Source: Syntrophaceae bacterium UBA6087 (GTDB taxonomy: Bacteria; Desulfobacterota; Desulfomonilia; UBA1062). Taken from it: 64,000 nt of DNA. The translations under genes were made by a program, and so were the position numbers. The DNA is taken from NCBI GenBank assembly GCA_002448235.1, contig DIXF01000001.1, positions 525,042 to 589,041 on the forward strand, read 5' to 3'. The notes beneath the pieces are model-generated. The model worked only from the letters and a program-made list of their open reading frames with translations, was not told the origin of the DNA and did no database searches. Below are positions 9,659-18,360 of the stretch, one piece after another (positions within the stretch are counted from its first letter, which is position 1; the number at the start of each line of letters is the position of its first letter).

Positions 9659-10690
9659 ATGGCAAAACGATCGTTCCCGATAGCTCCATTGCTCCTGATT
9701 CTGACAATGGTGGTGTTCCTGTCCGCATGTGCGCACAAAAAGAAGGCCCCGGTCGAGCAACCCACGGGATCTTTTTTAGAGGACATTTACGCCACTCCCA
9801 ACACAAGCACCGATCTGGAAATGTTCGGCAAGGCCATGCCCTCATACCTCCAGTACATTGACGGCGCCATCACTCACGCATCTACCGAGGCCGCGTTATG
9901 CAAGGTATCAGGGGCATATTACGGGTATGCCTTCTGCTTCGCTGAGGATACGGATAAGGAGGAGGCGAGCCGCCTTTATCTCAAGGGGAGGGACATTACC
10001 TTAACCGAGCTCAGGCGGTACGGTTTTTTCGATAATGCCATTACCTATAACAAATCTATCGATGAATTCAGGAAATCCCTGGATGACAGCTTCGACAAAA
10101 AAAGATTCCAGACCATCTACTGGGCTGCAATGAACTGGGCCGGCTGGATCAGCGTCAACCTTGATAATCCGGAGGCACTCGCCGACATACCCAGAGTGCA
10201 GGCGATGCTGGAATTCCTCAATGCATTCGATGATTCGTACAGCAACGGGGTCATACATGCCGTGCTGGGGACGTTGTACGCATGCCAGCCCCAGACGGAC
10301 GGCGGCAACCTTGAGAAGGCCAGGGAGGAGTTCGACAAGGCCTTCTCCTGCTCGTTCAACAGCGTTCTGGCTTTCCATGTCATGCATGCGCAGTATTACG
10401 CCTGCCGGGTCCCGGACCGCGAGCTTTTCAGGAAGTCCCTTGAAACGGTGCTGAAAGCGCCTGCAAATTACCGCGAGGATATGAATTTTCTGAATGAGGT
10501 ATCCAAGAGAAAGGCAAGGTTCCTCCTGGATAATACGGAACAATACTTCAAAGAGCCTGCGGTGAAAGCCGGTGCGGAGCCAGCAGCGGAGCCTCAGGGA
10601 GAAGCAGAAACACAGCCTCAGGGAGAACCGGAAACGCAGCCTCAGGGAGAACCGGAAACGCAGCCTCAGCAGGAGCGGGCTGCCGAGTAG
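9659..10690 (+). CDS. TatT-like lipoprotein (TRAP transporter T-component family)
   Basis: The N-terminus MAKRSFPIAPLLLILTMVVF followed by LSACAHKKK is a lipoprotein signal with a lipobox cysteine. The mature part is helical and TPR-like and resembles the TatT family: ALCKVSGAYYGYAFCFAED, ASRLYLKGRDITLTELRRYG and later HAVLGTLYACQPQTDGGNL. TatT proteins are periplasmic lipoproteins sometimes linked to TRAP transporters, but no TRAP permease or binding protein is nearby. The start is the ATG at 9659, preceded by AAGGAGG; the upstream ATGs at 9638 and 9641 lack a ribosome site. The C-terminus is a low-complexity Gln/Pro/Glu repeat. Confidence 0.8.
   Translation: MAKRSFPIAPLLLILTMVVFLSACAHKKKAPVEQPTGSFLEDIYATPNTSTDLEMFGKAMPSYLQYIDGAITHASTEAALCKVSGAYYGYAFCFAEDTDKEEASRLYLKGRDITLTELRRYGFFDNAITYNKSIDEFRKSLDDSFDKKRFQTIYWAAMNWAGWISVNLDNPEALADIPRVQAMLEFLNAFDDSYSNGVIHAVLGTLYACQPQTDGGNLEKAREEFDKAFSCSFNSVLAFHVMHAQYYACRVPDRELFRKSLETVLKAPANYREDMNFLNEVSKRKARFLLDNTEQYFKEPAVKAGAEPAAEPQGEAETQPQGEPETQPQGEPETQPQQERAAE
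10592..10663 (+). repeat. Tandem repeat, three 24-bp units, coding for a QGEPETQP-type tail
   Basis: Three consecutive 24-bp units (10592, 10616 and 10640), each beginning CCTCAGGGAGAA, code for the repeating octapeptide PQGEPETQ at the C-terminus of the TatT-like lipoprotein. Units two and three are identical and unit one differs at a few bases, consistent with recent expansion by slippage. Copy number may vary between strains. Confidence 0.9.
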
Positions 10691-10699
10691 AAGATCAAA

Positions 10700-10730
10700 C
10701 GTGCCCGGAGATACAGCTATCCCGGGCACG
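10700..10730. terminator. Hairpin between convergent genes, possible bidirectional terminator
   Basis: CGTGCCCGG (10700-10708) pairs perfectly with CCGGGCACG (10722-10730) around a 13-base loop. It lies between the converging TatT-like gene and speA. Neither side is followed by a long T run, so it may be a weak or Rho-assisted terminator. Confidence 0.5.
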
Positions 10731-10739
10731 AGAAGTATT

Positions 10740-12659
10740 CTATTGTTCAAAGTAGGGGTAGCCCCGTAAGCCTTCCTCGTAGACGTTCATGATTTCCCGG
10801 CGTTCCTGGGGGGTGATGAGATTTTCCCGGATGGCCTGTTCCGCCGTGGCCCTGAACTGCTTGGTCATGTTTTTCGGTTCGTATTCCACGTAGGAAAGAA
10901 CGTCGGCAACCGAGTCCCCTTCGATCTCACGCACAAAGCTGTAGCTTCCGTCTTCATGCACGCGGATGCTCACCACATTGGTGTCGCCCAGGAGGTTGTG
11001 GAGGTCGCCTAAGGTCTCCTGATAAGCCCCCACCAGAAAGACGCCCAGGTAATAGTCCTCGTTTTCCTTGACCGCATGCAGCGCCAGGGCGCGGCGCACA
11101 CCCTGCTTGTCGATGAAGCGATCGATTTTTCCGTCGCAGTCGCAGGTGATGTCCGCGAGGATGGCGTTTCTCACCGGCATTTCGGCCAGACGGTGCACCG
11201 GCATCACCGGAAACAGATGGCCGATGGCCCAGGAATCGGGCAGGGACTGAAATACGCTGAAATTGGCGTAATAAGTATCGCACAGGGCGATATCGATATC
11301 CGTCAGATCCTTGGGTACGAACTTCAGGTCTTTGATGTTTTCGCTCACTGCCTTGATAATGTTCCAGAAAATCTTGTCGCCCAGGGCGCGCTGCCGCATG
11401 GTCAGGTCGCCGATTTTGAACATCTGGCGTATCTCGTCCCGGTAATACAGCGCGTCGTTGTAGCATTCCTGGAGATTCCGGACGGTCAGCGATTTCAGAA
11501 CCTCAAGCATGTTCAGGATGACATCCGGGCTGTCTTCGGGCAGTTCCTTGGGCACGGAATCCGCATCGATGGAACTGGTGTCGAAGATATTGAACAGCAG
11601 CACGGAGTAATAAGCCACGGTGGCCCGGCCGGATTCGGTGATGATCGTGGGGTGGGCGATGTCGTGTTCGCTCAGGATCTCCATGATGGCTTCGATCATA
11701 TCCGCGCAGTATTCATCGAGGGTATAGTTGCGGGAGTTCATGTAGTTGGTGTGGGAACCGTCATAGTCCACGGCAAGCCCGCCGCCCAGATCGAAATAAC
11801 CCATGGCGGCGCCTTCGAGCACGAGGCCTGAGTAAACCCGGCAGGCTTCCTGGATAGAGGCCCGGATATCCCGGATGTTGGGTATCTGGGAACCCAGATG
11901 GTAATGGAGAAGCTGGAGGCAGTCCAGCATGCCCACGCTTTTCAGCTTCTCGATTGCCTCGATGATCTGGGAGATGGTCAGGCCGAAAAGGCTCTGGTCG
12001 CCGCCGGATTCGGTCCAGTGACCGCCGGCCTGGGTGGAAAGTTTGAAGCGGACGCCCAGCAGCGGCTTGATCCCCAGCGCATGCGACCGTTCAAGGATCA
12101 GGTCGAGCTCTCCGGGCATCTCAAGCACAAAGAAACACTTGAATCCCATCTTGCAGGCATACAGTCCGAGATCGATGAATTCCCGGTCCTTGTAGCCGTT
12201 GCAGACAAGGCAGGCTTCCTTGTCGTCCAGAAAGGACAGGGCCGCGATCAGTTCGGCCTTGCTTCCCGCTTCGAGTCCGTGATGATAGAACTTGCCGATG
12301 CGGGTGATGGCTTCGATCACCTGTTTCTGCTGGTTCACCTTGATGGGGTAGACCCCTTTGAATTCCCCCTTGTAGTCAAACTTGGCAATGGCGGAGCGGA
12401 AGCTCTCGTGCATCTGGATGATCTGGGAGTCAAGGATATCTTCGAAGCGAAGGAGCATGGGCATGTCATAGCCGCGTGCGATTATTCCGGATATGATTTC
12501 AGGAAGATTGACGGATACATCTTTTTTCCCTCTCAGCGGTGTGACGACCACATCCCCTTTTTCGGAAATATTGAAATATCCGGCCCCCCATTCCCGTATC
12601 TGGTACAGGTCGGCGGAATCTTCGACCGTCCATCGTTCCATTGTATGCTTCTGGTTCAT
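10740..12659 (-). CDS. speA: Biosynthetic arginine decarboxylase
   Basis: SpeA is PLP-dependent and turns arginine into agmatine, the first step of putrescine and spermidine synthesis. The PLP lysine motif YPIKVNQQKQVIEAI has Lys107; the glycine-rich FDLGGGLAVDYDGS and the C-terminal NFSVFQSLPDSWAIGHLFPVMP are family hallmarks. Length (639) is typical. GGAGG lies 8 bases before the ATG, and a good -10 (TATAAC within CATTATAACG) lies just upstream, without a clear -35. No agmatinase or agmatine deiminase gene is nearby. Confidence 0.95.
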   Translation of the reverse strand: MNQKHTMERWTVEDSADLYQIREWGAGYFNISEKGDVVVTPLRGKKDVSVNLPEIISGIIARGYDMPMLLRFEDILDSQIIQMHESFRSAIAKFDYKGEFKGVYPIKVNQQKQVIEAITRIGKFYHHGLEAGSKAELIAALSFLDDKEACLVCNGYKDREFIDLGLYACKMGFKCFFVLEMPGELDLILERSHALGIKPLLGVRFKLSTQAGGHWTESGGDQSLFGLTISQIIEAIEKLKSVGMLDCLQLLHYHLGSQIPNIRDIRASIQEACRVYSGLVLEGAAMGYFDLGGGLAVDYDGSHTNYMNSRNYTLDEYCADMIEAIMEILSEHDIAHPTIITESGRATVAYYSVLLFNIFDTSSIDADSVPKELPEDSPDVILNMLEVLKSLTVRNLQECYNDALYYRDEIRQMFKIGDLTMRQRALGDKIFWNIIKAVSENIKDLKFVPKDLTDIDIALCDTYYANFSVFQSLPDSWAIGHLFPVMPVHRLAEMPVRNAILADITCDCDGKIDRFIDKQGVRRALALHAVKENEDYYLGVFLVGAYQETLGDLHNLLGDTNVVSIRVHEDGSYSFVREIEGDSVADVLSYVEYEPKNMTKQFRATAEQAIRENLITPQERREIMNVYEEGLRGYPYFEQ

Positions 12660-12882
12660 AAAGCGCGCCTCCGTGCGTTATAATGCCAAGCTCCATATAG
12701 CCTTAAAAAGCAACCCTTTCTACAGGAAAAAAATCGGTCGATGCCGGGAAATCAAGAGCAACAATATGTAATAACGGAGAATAACTTTTGCCCATGGCCC
12801 ATTTTCAGCTTTGGCGCTTAACGGAACCGCCCGTTCAAGATTGTTTGAATATTATCCGAACACGATCAAACCGGAGGATGCC

Positions 12883-13686
12883 ATGAGAAAGAGCGGGGGG
12901 AAAGAGGCAGGCAGTGAAGTGAAGGGTATTCTGAAGCAGGCGGATGCCCTGAAGGAGTATCTGGAAACGGGCGGTGCGGAATCCATCCGGCAGCTTGTCC
13001 TTTTCATGGATACCCTCAAGGGTGCCATACTTTCGCTGACCACCGGAGATCTCGAAAAAGCGGCCGAAGCCATGAAGAAGCTCAGTGCGATCGCTACGAC
13101 CGAGCTGTTTCTGGGTATCGGCGAGATCACGAGGGATCTCCATGAATCTATCAAAGATATCCAGAACTTTCTGGAGCCCATCATCAACAATATCTCCGAA
13201 GAAGACATCCAGGGATTGTCGAGCAAGCTCGCCCACGTCTCCAGCCTGGTCAAGGACACCTCGGAGCGCACCCTCGACCTTTTGTTTTCCCGCCAGGAAA
13301 TTGCACTCGCGGACAACATCGTCTATGACACCGTTGCACGGCTTATCGTATCCGACGACAAGAAAGGCGCACTGACGAAGCTCAAGCAGCTCAAGACCCA
13401 CAACTCCGATCTCGTCGGCGAACTCATGCGCATCAGCGAGCTGCAGATCCATGCGGATCTCGTCGATCAGATCATCAAGAAGGTGAGCAGGGTCGTGGAA
13501 AACATGGAGACCCGGCTCGTCGACCTTATCAGGAGATATGACCATCAGCACACAGACCTGAAGAAATCCGGGCACGCTGCCGGGCACCGCCCGACGCTCC
13601 ACGGTCCCGTCATCCCGGGTGAGGAAAAGGGCGCCGCTTCGTCGCAGGATGATGTGGACAGCCTTTTGAAGTCGTTCGGACTCTAG
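12883..13686 (+). CDS. cheZ: CheZ-like chemotaxis phosphatase
   Basis: The 267-residue helical protein looks like CheZ, which dephosphorylates CheY-P. The catalytic segment is HADLVDQIIKKV, where Asp and Gln fall at the spacing of E. coli CheZ Asp143 and Gln147. The C-terminus DDVDSLLKSFGL resembles the CheY-binding tail of CheZ, joined by a flexible linker. The start is ATG 12883 with GGAGG 5 bases upstream; the longer TTG-started frame from 12811 has no ribosome site. No other che gene is adjacent. It probably acts on the flagellar system encoded elsewhere in this window. Confidence 0.8.
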   Translation: MRKSGGKEAGSEVKGILKQADALKEYLETGGAESIRQLVLFMDTLKGAILSLTTGDLEKAAEAMKKLSAIATTELFLGIGEITRDLHESIKDIQNFLEPIINNISEEDIQGLSSKLAHVSSLVKDTSERTLDLLFSRQEIALADNIVYDTVARLIVSDDKKGALTKLKQLKTHNSDLVGELMRISELQIHADLVDQIIKKVSRVVENMETRLVDLIRRYDHQHTDLKKSGHAAGHRPTLHGPVIPGEEKGAASSQDDVDSLLKSFGL

Positions 13687-13707
13687 CATTTCCCATTCTA
13701 TAGTAGT

Positions 13708-14715
13708 ATGAGGCCTTCGTTTGTATCACGGCTCGTGAACGGCCCCTTTTTCGACCCTGTCCTGTATGTCCGGATCGCGAATGAGAAAAGGGCGGTGATG
13801 TTCGATTGCGGCTATTTCCAGACCCTGGCGGACCGCGAGCTCCTTGCCCTGGATACGATCTGTATCAGCCATGCACACATGAATCATTTCATGGGGTTCG
13901 ATAGTGTTTTGCGCACCGTTCTGCATAGAAAGGAACCGCTGAACGTCTACGGGCCGGAAGGGATCATCAGAAAGGTCCTTTCGAAGCTGCAGTCGTATAC
14001 CTGGAATCTGTCCTCGGACTATGCCCTGGAAATCAGGATTCACGAGATCCTGCCGGGGCAGGTGAACATAGCCCGTGCAAGGGCCGCCGCCGGATTCGCC
14101 CTGTGCTCCGAAGAGGTCGTGCCGAGGACCGGGGCGCTCATAGCTGCCGCACAACGGTATTTCATCGAGGCGGTCATACTCGATCACGCCGGCATACCCT
14201 GCCTTGGATATGCCCTGAAAGAGCCTTTTCATATCAACATTCGGAAAGGCGCCCTGACGAAGAAAGGGTATAAGGCCGGAACCTGGCTGGGAAAGCTGAA
14301 AAGCTGCATACTGGCGGGGAATACTGGCCAGATCCTTCGGGTGAAAACCTCTTCGGGGGACCGGGAGATCCCTGCCGGAGAGCTCAAGGAAGAACTTGTG
14401 GTGATTACCGAGGGTCAATCGATTGCCTATGTCACGGATATAGCCTTCACCGAGCGGAACAGAAGCGCCCTCGCCATCCTCGGGAAAGGCTTCGGCCGCC
14501 TGTATATCGAGACGTTCTATCTTGACGAGCTTCGCGGTCTTGCCCTTCGGAGGGGCCATCTCACCGCGGCCCAGGCAGGGAAGATCGCTGCCTCGATGAA
14601 AGCCGGACAGGCTTTCCCCATGCACGTCTCCCCCCGGTTTCATGACCGGATGGATGAAATTTTCGCAGAGATGACGGGCACCTGCAAAGCAAGCCCGGAC
14701 GGCATCATCCATTAA
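13708..14715 (+). CDS. RNase Z-like metallo-beta-lactamase-fold protein with altered metal motif
   Basis: The MBL fold and RNase Z features are visible: SHAHMNHFMGFD at 54-65, LDHAGIPCLGYAL near 151-163, the metal-ligand Asp in YVTDIAFTERN, and a C-terminal RRGHLTAAQAGKIA followed by PMHVSPRF, as in tRNase Z. The canonical HxHxDH is HAHMNH here (His55, His57, Asn59, His60), so the Asp that normally helps bind the second zinc is Asn. It may be a tRNA 3'-end endonuclease with altered chemistry or a paralogue with another role. It starts about 20 bases after the CheZ-like gene on the same strand. Confidence 0.7.
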   Translation: MRPSFVSRLVNGPFFDPVLYVRIANEKRAVMFDCGYFQTLADRELLALDTICISHAHMNHFMGFDSVLRTVLHRKEPLNVYGPEGIIRKVLSKLQSYTWNLSSDYALEIRIHEILPGQVNIARARAAAGFALCSEEVVPRTGALIAAAQRYFIEAVILDHAGIPCLGYALKEPFHINIRKGALTKKGYKAGTWLGKLKSCILAGNTGQILRVKTSSGDREIPAGELKEELVVITEGQSIAYVTDIAFTERNRSALAILGKGFGRLYIETFYLDELRGLALRRGHLTAAQAGKIAASMKAGQAFPMHVSPRFHDRMDEIFAEMTGTCKASPDGIIH

Positions 14716-14808
14716 GAACCGGCAGTCAAGAGACAACCCTGTTGATATTATCAAACCATTCCGGTAATGAAATAGAGTAGCTTTTCAAGCTCATAGCAAA
14801 GGATCTTT

Positions 14809-15348
14809 ATGAAATTTATCGAAACCGATCTGCCGGGCGCATTCGTGATTGAGCCGGATGTATATAAAGACAACAGGGGGTTCTTCCTTGAGCTCTATAA
14901 CCGGAAAGTGTTTGAAGAGCACCGGATCAGCCCCGATTTCTTCCAGGACAACTATTCCTTTTCTCAAAAAAAAGGGGTGCTCAGGGGATTGCATTTTCAA
15001 TATCCGCCTCATTTTCAGGCGAAACTGGTCATGGTCATGTGCGGCGCCATCCACGACGTCATCGTTGACTTGCGGAAAGGCTCCCCGAAGTACGGCAAGT
15101 GGATCGCCATCGAGCTGAGCAATTCTCCTTTCCGCATGATCTATGTCCCCAGGGGATTCGCCCACGGATTCTGTACCCTGACGGATAACGCCCATGTGCT
15201 CTACAAGGTCGATTCGCTCTACAATCCCGGGGCCGACGGAGGGGTCAGGTGGGACGATCCTGACCTGGATATCCGGTGGCCGGTATCAGAACCCATCCTT
15301 TCGGAGAAGGATAAAGAGCTGCCGTTCCTGAAGGATATCACTCTGTAA
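14809..15348 (+). CDS. rfbC: dTDP-4-dehydrorhamnose 3,5-epimerase
   Basis: RfbC/RmlC epimerises dTDP-4-keto-6-deoxyglucose on the way to dTDP-L-rhamnose for surface polysaccharide. The cupin motifs are present: VLRGLHFQYPP with the catalytic His, HDVIVDLRKGSPKYGKW, YVPRGFAHGF and VLYKVDSLYNP with the catalytic Tyr. Length (179) is normal. AAGGATC precedes the ATG. RfbA, B and D are not adjacent, so this is a lone rhamnose gene. Confidence 0.94.
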   Translation: MKFIETDLPGAFVIEPDVYKDNRGFFLELYNRKVFEEHRISPDFFQDNYSFSQKKGVLRGLHFQYPPHFQAKLVMVMCGAIHDVIVDLRKGSPKYGKWIAIELSNSPFRMIYVPRGFAHGFCTLTDNAHVLYKVDSLYNPGADGGVRWDDPDLDIRWPVSEPILSEKDKELPFLKDITL

Positions 15349-15553
15349 TCGATTGGTAATGCAAATTACTGGGCGTATGTGTAATTTTTTCCAAAAACCC
15401 TGACGATAGGAGCATATGAAGCGCAGCAGGATCCTCGTGTCCCTTTTGGAAAGCACACGTGACGGGATGCGGACATCAGTAGTAAAGGGGTAATACACGG
15501 ATGAGCCACCGGGAAAGAGAAACGGTTCTTGAGAACACAGCCAAGGGTTCGCA

Positions 15554-16540
15554 ATGACATCGTCTGATACGGGCCAAAGCACCTCCGGTGTAGACGGTTA
15601 CAGAGAGCTTCCCTTCTCCATCATGCGGGTCAATGAGCGGTATGAATTCGATATCTATATCCGGATCAAGGATGATCACCGGCTTTTTGCCGCCAGCGGG
15701 GCACTCTTTACCGAGGATCACGGCAAGCTCCTGAAGGACGGCAACACGAAGCTCTACGTCAGAGATGACGACTGGAGCAAGGTGGAGGACTACAAGAGCA
15801 GGTACCTGAGCAGCATCCTCACGGACCCCAAGGTGAGCGCCCACGAGAAGGCCGATGTCGCTTTTTCCACCTCCATGAAGTCGATCAGGGACGTCTTCGA
15901 GTCTACGGAATCAAGGACCGTCAAGCATGTGGAAAAGAATGCAGAGGAGATGGTTCGGCTCATTCTCCGTGAAGACGAGGTCATGGACAATCTTATCTGG
16001 ATAAACAGCCACGACCACTACACCTACCAGCACTCGGTCAGGGTGGGCATTTATGCAACGGCCCTTTCCATCAAGCTTTTCGGCTCAAAGCTGACGAAAA
16101 AAGAAATGGTCGACTTGAGCGCAGGCTATTTCCTCCACGACATCGGGATGGCGCAGGTACCGTTGAAAATCCTCGACAAGCAGACGCCGCTGAGCCCTAC
16201 GGAATGGGGCATCATCAGGATGCACCCCATGTGGGGATACGACAGGCTGCTCGAAACCGGCCACCTCACCCCCGAAGCCGCGGCCATCGTGCTCTCGCAC
16301 CACGAGAGGGACAACGGCAGCGGATATCCCTTTGCGCGGGAAGGCGAGGGCATCCCGGTGTATGCGAAAATATGCGCCATAGCGGACATGTTCGAATCCC
16401 TGACCGCGATCAGGCCGTACAGACAGCAGAAAGACCCGTTCCAGGCCTTGAAGCTGATGCAGGATGAGATGTCTGACGAGTTCGATCCCGAGCTGTTCAA
16501 GGCATTCGTCATGCTCCTCGGCCCGAGGAGCGAAGCCTGA
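15554..16540 (+). CDS. HD-GYP domain protein, probable cyclic di-GMP phosphodiesterase
   Basis: Residues about 15-85 form an N-terminal domain like those preceding many HD-GYP proteins, followed by a helical linker and the HD-GYP domain (about 150-320). The metal and catalytic motifs are intact: HSVRV (160-164), HDIGM (195-199), the HHERDNGSGYP run (249-259) and MFESLTAIRPYR. HD-GYP enzymes hydrolyse c-di-GMP to pGpG or GMP. There is no REC domain or membrane segment. It follows rfbC after about 205 bases in which I see no confident gene. It may counteract the GGDEF protein at 26198. Confidence 0.9.
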   Translation: MTSSDTGQSTSGVDGYRELPFSIMRVNERYEFDIYIRIKDDHRLFAASGALFTEDHGKLLKDGNTKLYVRDDDWSKVEDYKSRYLSSILTDPKVSAHEKADVAFSTSMKSIRDVFESTESRTVKHVEKNAEEMVRLILREDEVMDNLIWINSHDHYTYQHSVRVGIYATALSIKLFGSKLTKKEMVDLSAGYFLHDIGMAQVPLKILDKQTPLSPTEWGIIRMHPMWGYDRLLETGHLTPEAAAIVLSHHERDNGSGYPFAREGEGIPVYAKICAIADMFESLTAIRPYRQQKDPFQALKLMQDEMSDEFDPELFKAFVMLLGPRSEA

Positions 16541-16610
16541 GTTCAGGGGAGACGGCCCTGTACAGTACCCCGGAATATCACCTCTTTTTGCCGAGAAACA
16601 AAGCTCTTGC

Positions 16611-16639
16611 TTGACTTCACGGTTCATTCGTTGTTTATT
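16611..16639 (+). promoter_or_regulatory. Possible sigma-70 promoter for thiamine pyrophosphokinase
   Basis: TTGACT (16611-16616), a 17-base spacer and TTTATT (16634-16639) resemble a vegetative promoter. The expected start point, about 7 bases past the -10, falls at or next to the ATG at 16647, which also lacks a clear Shine-Dalgarno, so the transcript might be leaderless. Confidence 0.4.
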
Positions 16640-16646
16640 CGCGAGT

Positions 16647-17306
16647 ATGTTTTTGATTGTATCAGGAGGAGATGCGCCTGATTGCGCCTTCCTGAAGGAA
16701 AAGGCCGGGAAGGCAAGGATGGTCATAGCTGCGGATAAAGGCGCCGAGTACTGCCTTGAGGCAGGGATACGGCCCGATCTCGTTGTGGGAGACATGGATT
16801 CCATTTCTGCTGCTGCCTCCGATGAACTGCTGAGATCAGGAGTACCTCTGATAAAATACGATCCGTGCAAGGACCGGACGGATACGCAGCTCGCTTTGGA
16901 AGAGGCGTATCGTCAGGGCGCACGGTCCGTAGAGCTCGTGGCCGCCACCGGCGACAGGTTCGATCACAGCCTTGCAAACGTCCAACTGCTCTACGATGCC
17001 CGCAGCCGGGGAGTCGATGTGTCCATCCTGTCGCCGAAGAGCAGGATCTTCCTCGTCGATTCGCGGTATGCGGTTTCCAGCATGAGAGGGGCTACGGTTT
17101 CGCTGCTCCCTCTGACCATGGAGGTAGAGGGTCTGACCCTTACGGGTTTCCGGTGGACGCTCAAGAACGCCCTGATGAAGATGGGGAATCCCTACGGGAT
17201 CAGCAACAGGGTGGTGTCCGAAGAGGCTCTGATAGAGGTGCGCTCAGGGGTTCTTGTCGTCGAGCTCTTCTTCCTGGCCGAACATGAAGGGGGGGATAAT
17301 GGGTAG
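16647..17306 (+). CDS. thiN: Thiamine pyrophosphokinase (thiamine diphosphokinase)
   Basis: The enzyme moves pyrophosphate from ATP to thiamine to make thiamine diphosphate. Motifs: SGGDAP near the N-terminus, AADKGAEYCLEAGIRPDLVVGDMDSI, then KDRTDTQLALEEA and ATGDRFDHSLAN, which bind ATP, metal and thiamine. The natural start is ATG 16647 (MFLIVSGGDAP). The longer frame from 16464 covers the end of the HD-GYP gene in another frame and encodes unrelated sequence. Length from this start is 219 residues, normal for the family. Confidence 0.9.
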   Translation: MFLIVSGGDAPDCAFLKEKAGKARMVIAADKGAEYCLEAGIRPDLVVGDMDSISAAASDELLRSGVPLIKYDPCKDRTDTQLALEEAYRQGARSVELVAATGDRFDHSLANVQLLYDARSRGVDVSILSPKSRIFLVDSRYAVSSMRGATVSLLPLTMEVEGLTLTGFRWTLKNALMKMGNPYGISNRVVSEEALIEVRSGVLVVELFFLAEHEGGDNG

Positions 17307-17385
17307 TGACAGCAAACTCGAGATGGTGGTATCCTTGGCGCGAAAAAATATTAGCAAAAAGGCTCTTGGAGTAAGGGGGAATACA

Positions 17386-18348
17386 GTGAAAAAGCTACTC
17401 TTTGCGTTTCTGATTCCGATCTGTGTACTGTTCATCGGGGGGTGCTCGAAGTTTTCGGGCAAAGACAAGGCCGAGCTCGAATCCGGCGTCGTGGCCCAGG
17501 TCGGAGACGACAGGATATTGGAAAAGGATATCGAGGAAATACTCTCGCACATACCCGTGCAGTACCGGACCAGATATTCTTCCGCCGAGGGCAGGAAGGA
17601 GGTCGTGGACGGGCTGGTGAAGATCAAGACGCTTGCATGGGAAGCCAGAAAGCGTGGAATAGACAAGCAGGACGGCGTGCGGATGAAGATAAGCTATCTC
17701 ACGGATCAGACCCTGGCAAAGGAGCTGGAGAACGAGCTCAAGAAGTCCTTAAAGGTCAGCGACGCAGAGATAGAAAAATACTATAACGATCACCGGGAAA
17801 AGTACGTGACTCCCGACCGCATCAAGGCCAGGCACATCCTGGTGGACAAGGAAGATCAGGCCGGCGCGCTCTCCAAGCAGCTCAAGAAAGGGGCAAGCTT
17901 CGAGGAGCTGGCGAAGAAGAGTTCCAAGTGCCCGTCTGCCCAGAAGGGCGGAGATCTCGGGTGGTTCGGCAAGGGCAAGATGGACCCTGCCTTCGAGAAT
18001 GCCGCCTTTGCCCTGAAGAAAGGTGAGACCAGCGGCGTGGTGAAATCATCCTTCGGGTACCACATCATCCGGCTCGATGACCGGAGGGAGAATAAGACCA
18101 GGACGCTCGATCAGGTAAAGAAATCCATCGAAAGGATCGTCCTGAGAGAGAAGATGGAGAAAGAGATCGACGCCCTCAAAGAGGATATCAGAAAGCAGGC
18201 AGAAGTTTCCATAAACGAGGAGTATTTCAAGAAATTCGAAGGCCGGGCTCAGCCCGGGCCCGAGGGGCGGGAGCTCTTGGGACCCGGTCCGCAGACGGGC
18301 CCTGTTCAAGCGCCTGCGCCGCCTGTGCCTGCAGCCCCCGGGAAGTAG
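17386..18348 (+). CDS. Parvulin-type peptidyl-prolyl isomerase lipoprotein
   Basis: KKLLFAFLIPICVLFIGGC is a lipoprotein signal with the lipobox cysteine at about residue 19. A SurA-like N-terminal chaperone region follows, then one parvulin domain with ARHILVDKED, FEELAKKSSKCPSAQKGGD and SFGYHIIRLDD. The C-terminal tail is rich in Pro, Gly and Gln. The best start is GTG 17386, 5 bases after AAGGGGG, placing the signal at the N-terminus; upstream starts give an implausible leader. It lies just before gspF, spaced 12 bases, so it is probably co-transcribed with the T2SS genes and may help fold secreted or pseudopilus proteins. Confidence 0.88.
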   Translation: MKKLLFAFLIPICVLFIGGCSKFSGKDKAELESGVVAQVGDDRILEKDIEEILSHIPVQYRTRYSSAEGRKEVVDGLVKIKTLAWEARKRGIDKQDGVRMKISYLTDQTLAKELENELKKSLKVSDAEIEKYYNDHREKYVTPDRIKARHILVDKEDQAGALSKQLKKGASFEELAKKSSKCPSAQKGGDLGWFGKGKMDPAFENAAFALKKGETSGVVKSSFGYHIIRLDDRRENKTRTLDQVKKSIERIVLREKMEKEIDALKEDIRKQAEVSINEEYFKKFEGRAQPGPEGRELLGPGPQTGPVQAPAPPVPAAPGK

Positions 18349-18360
18349 GGAGGAGAAGTC

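Noticed and set aside
15416..15493. A 25-codon frame with AGGAG before the HD-GYP gene
   Set aside because: It is too short and without recognisable features; the ribosome site alone is not enough.
16464..16646. N-terminal extension of thiamine pyrophosphokinase
   Set aside because: It overlaps the HD-GYP gene in another frame and adds a Ser/Cys-rich sequence unlike the family.
17254..17385. Longer start of the parvulin lipoprotein
   Set aside because: It would bury the lipoprotein signal sequence behind 44 residues of unrelated leader.
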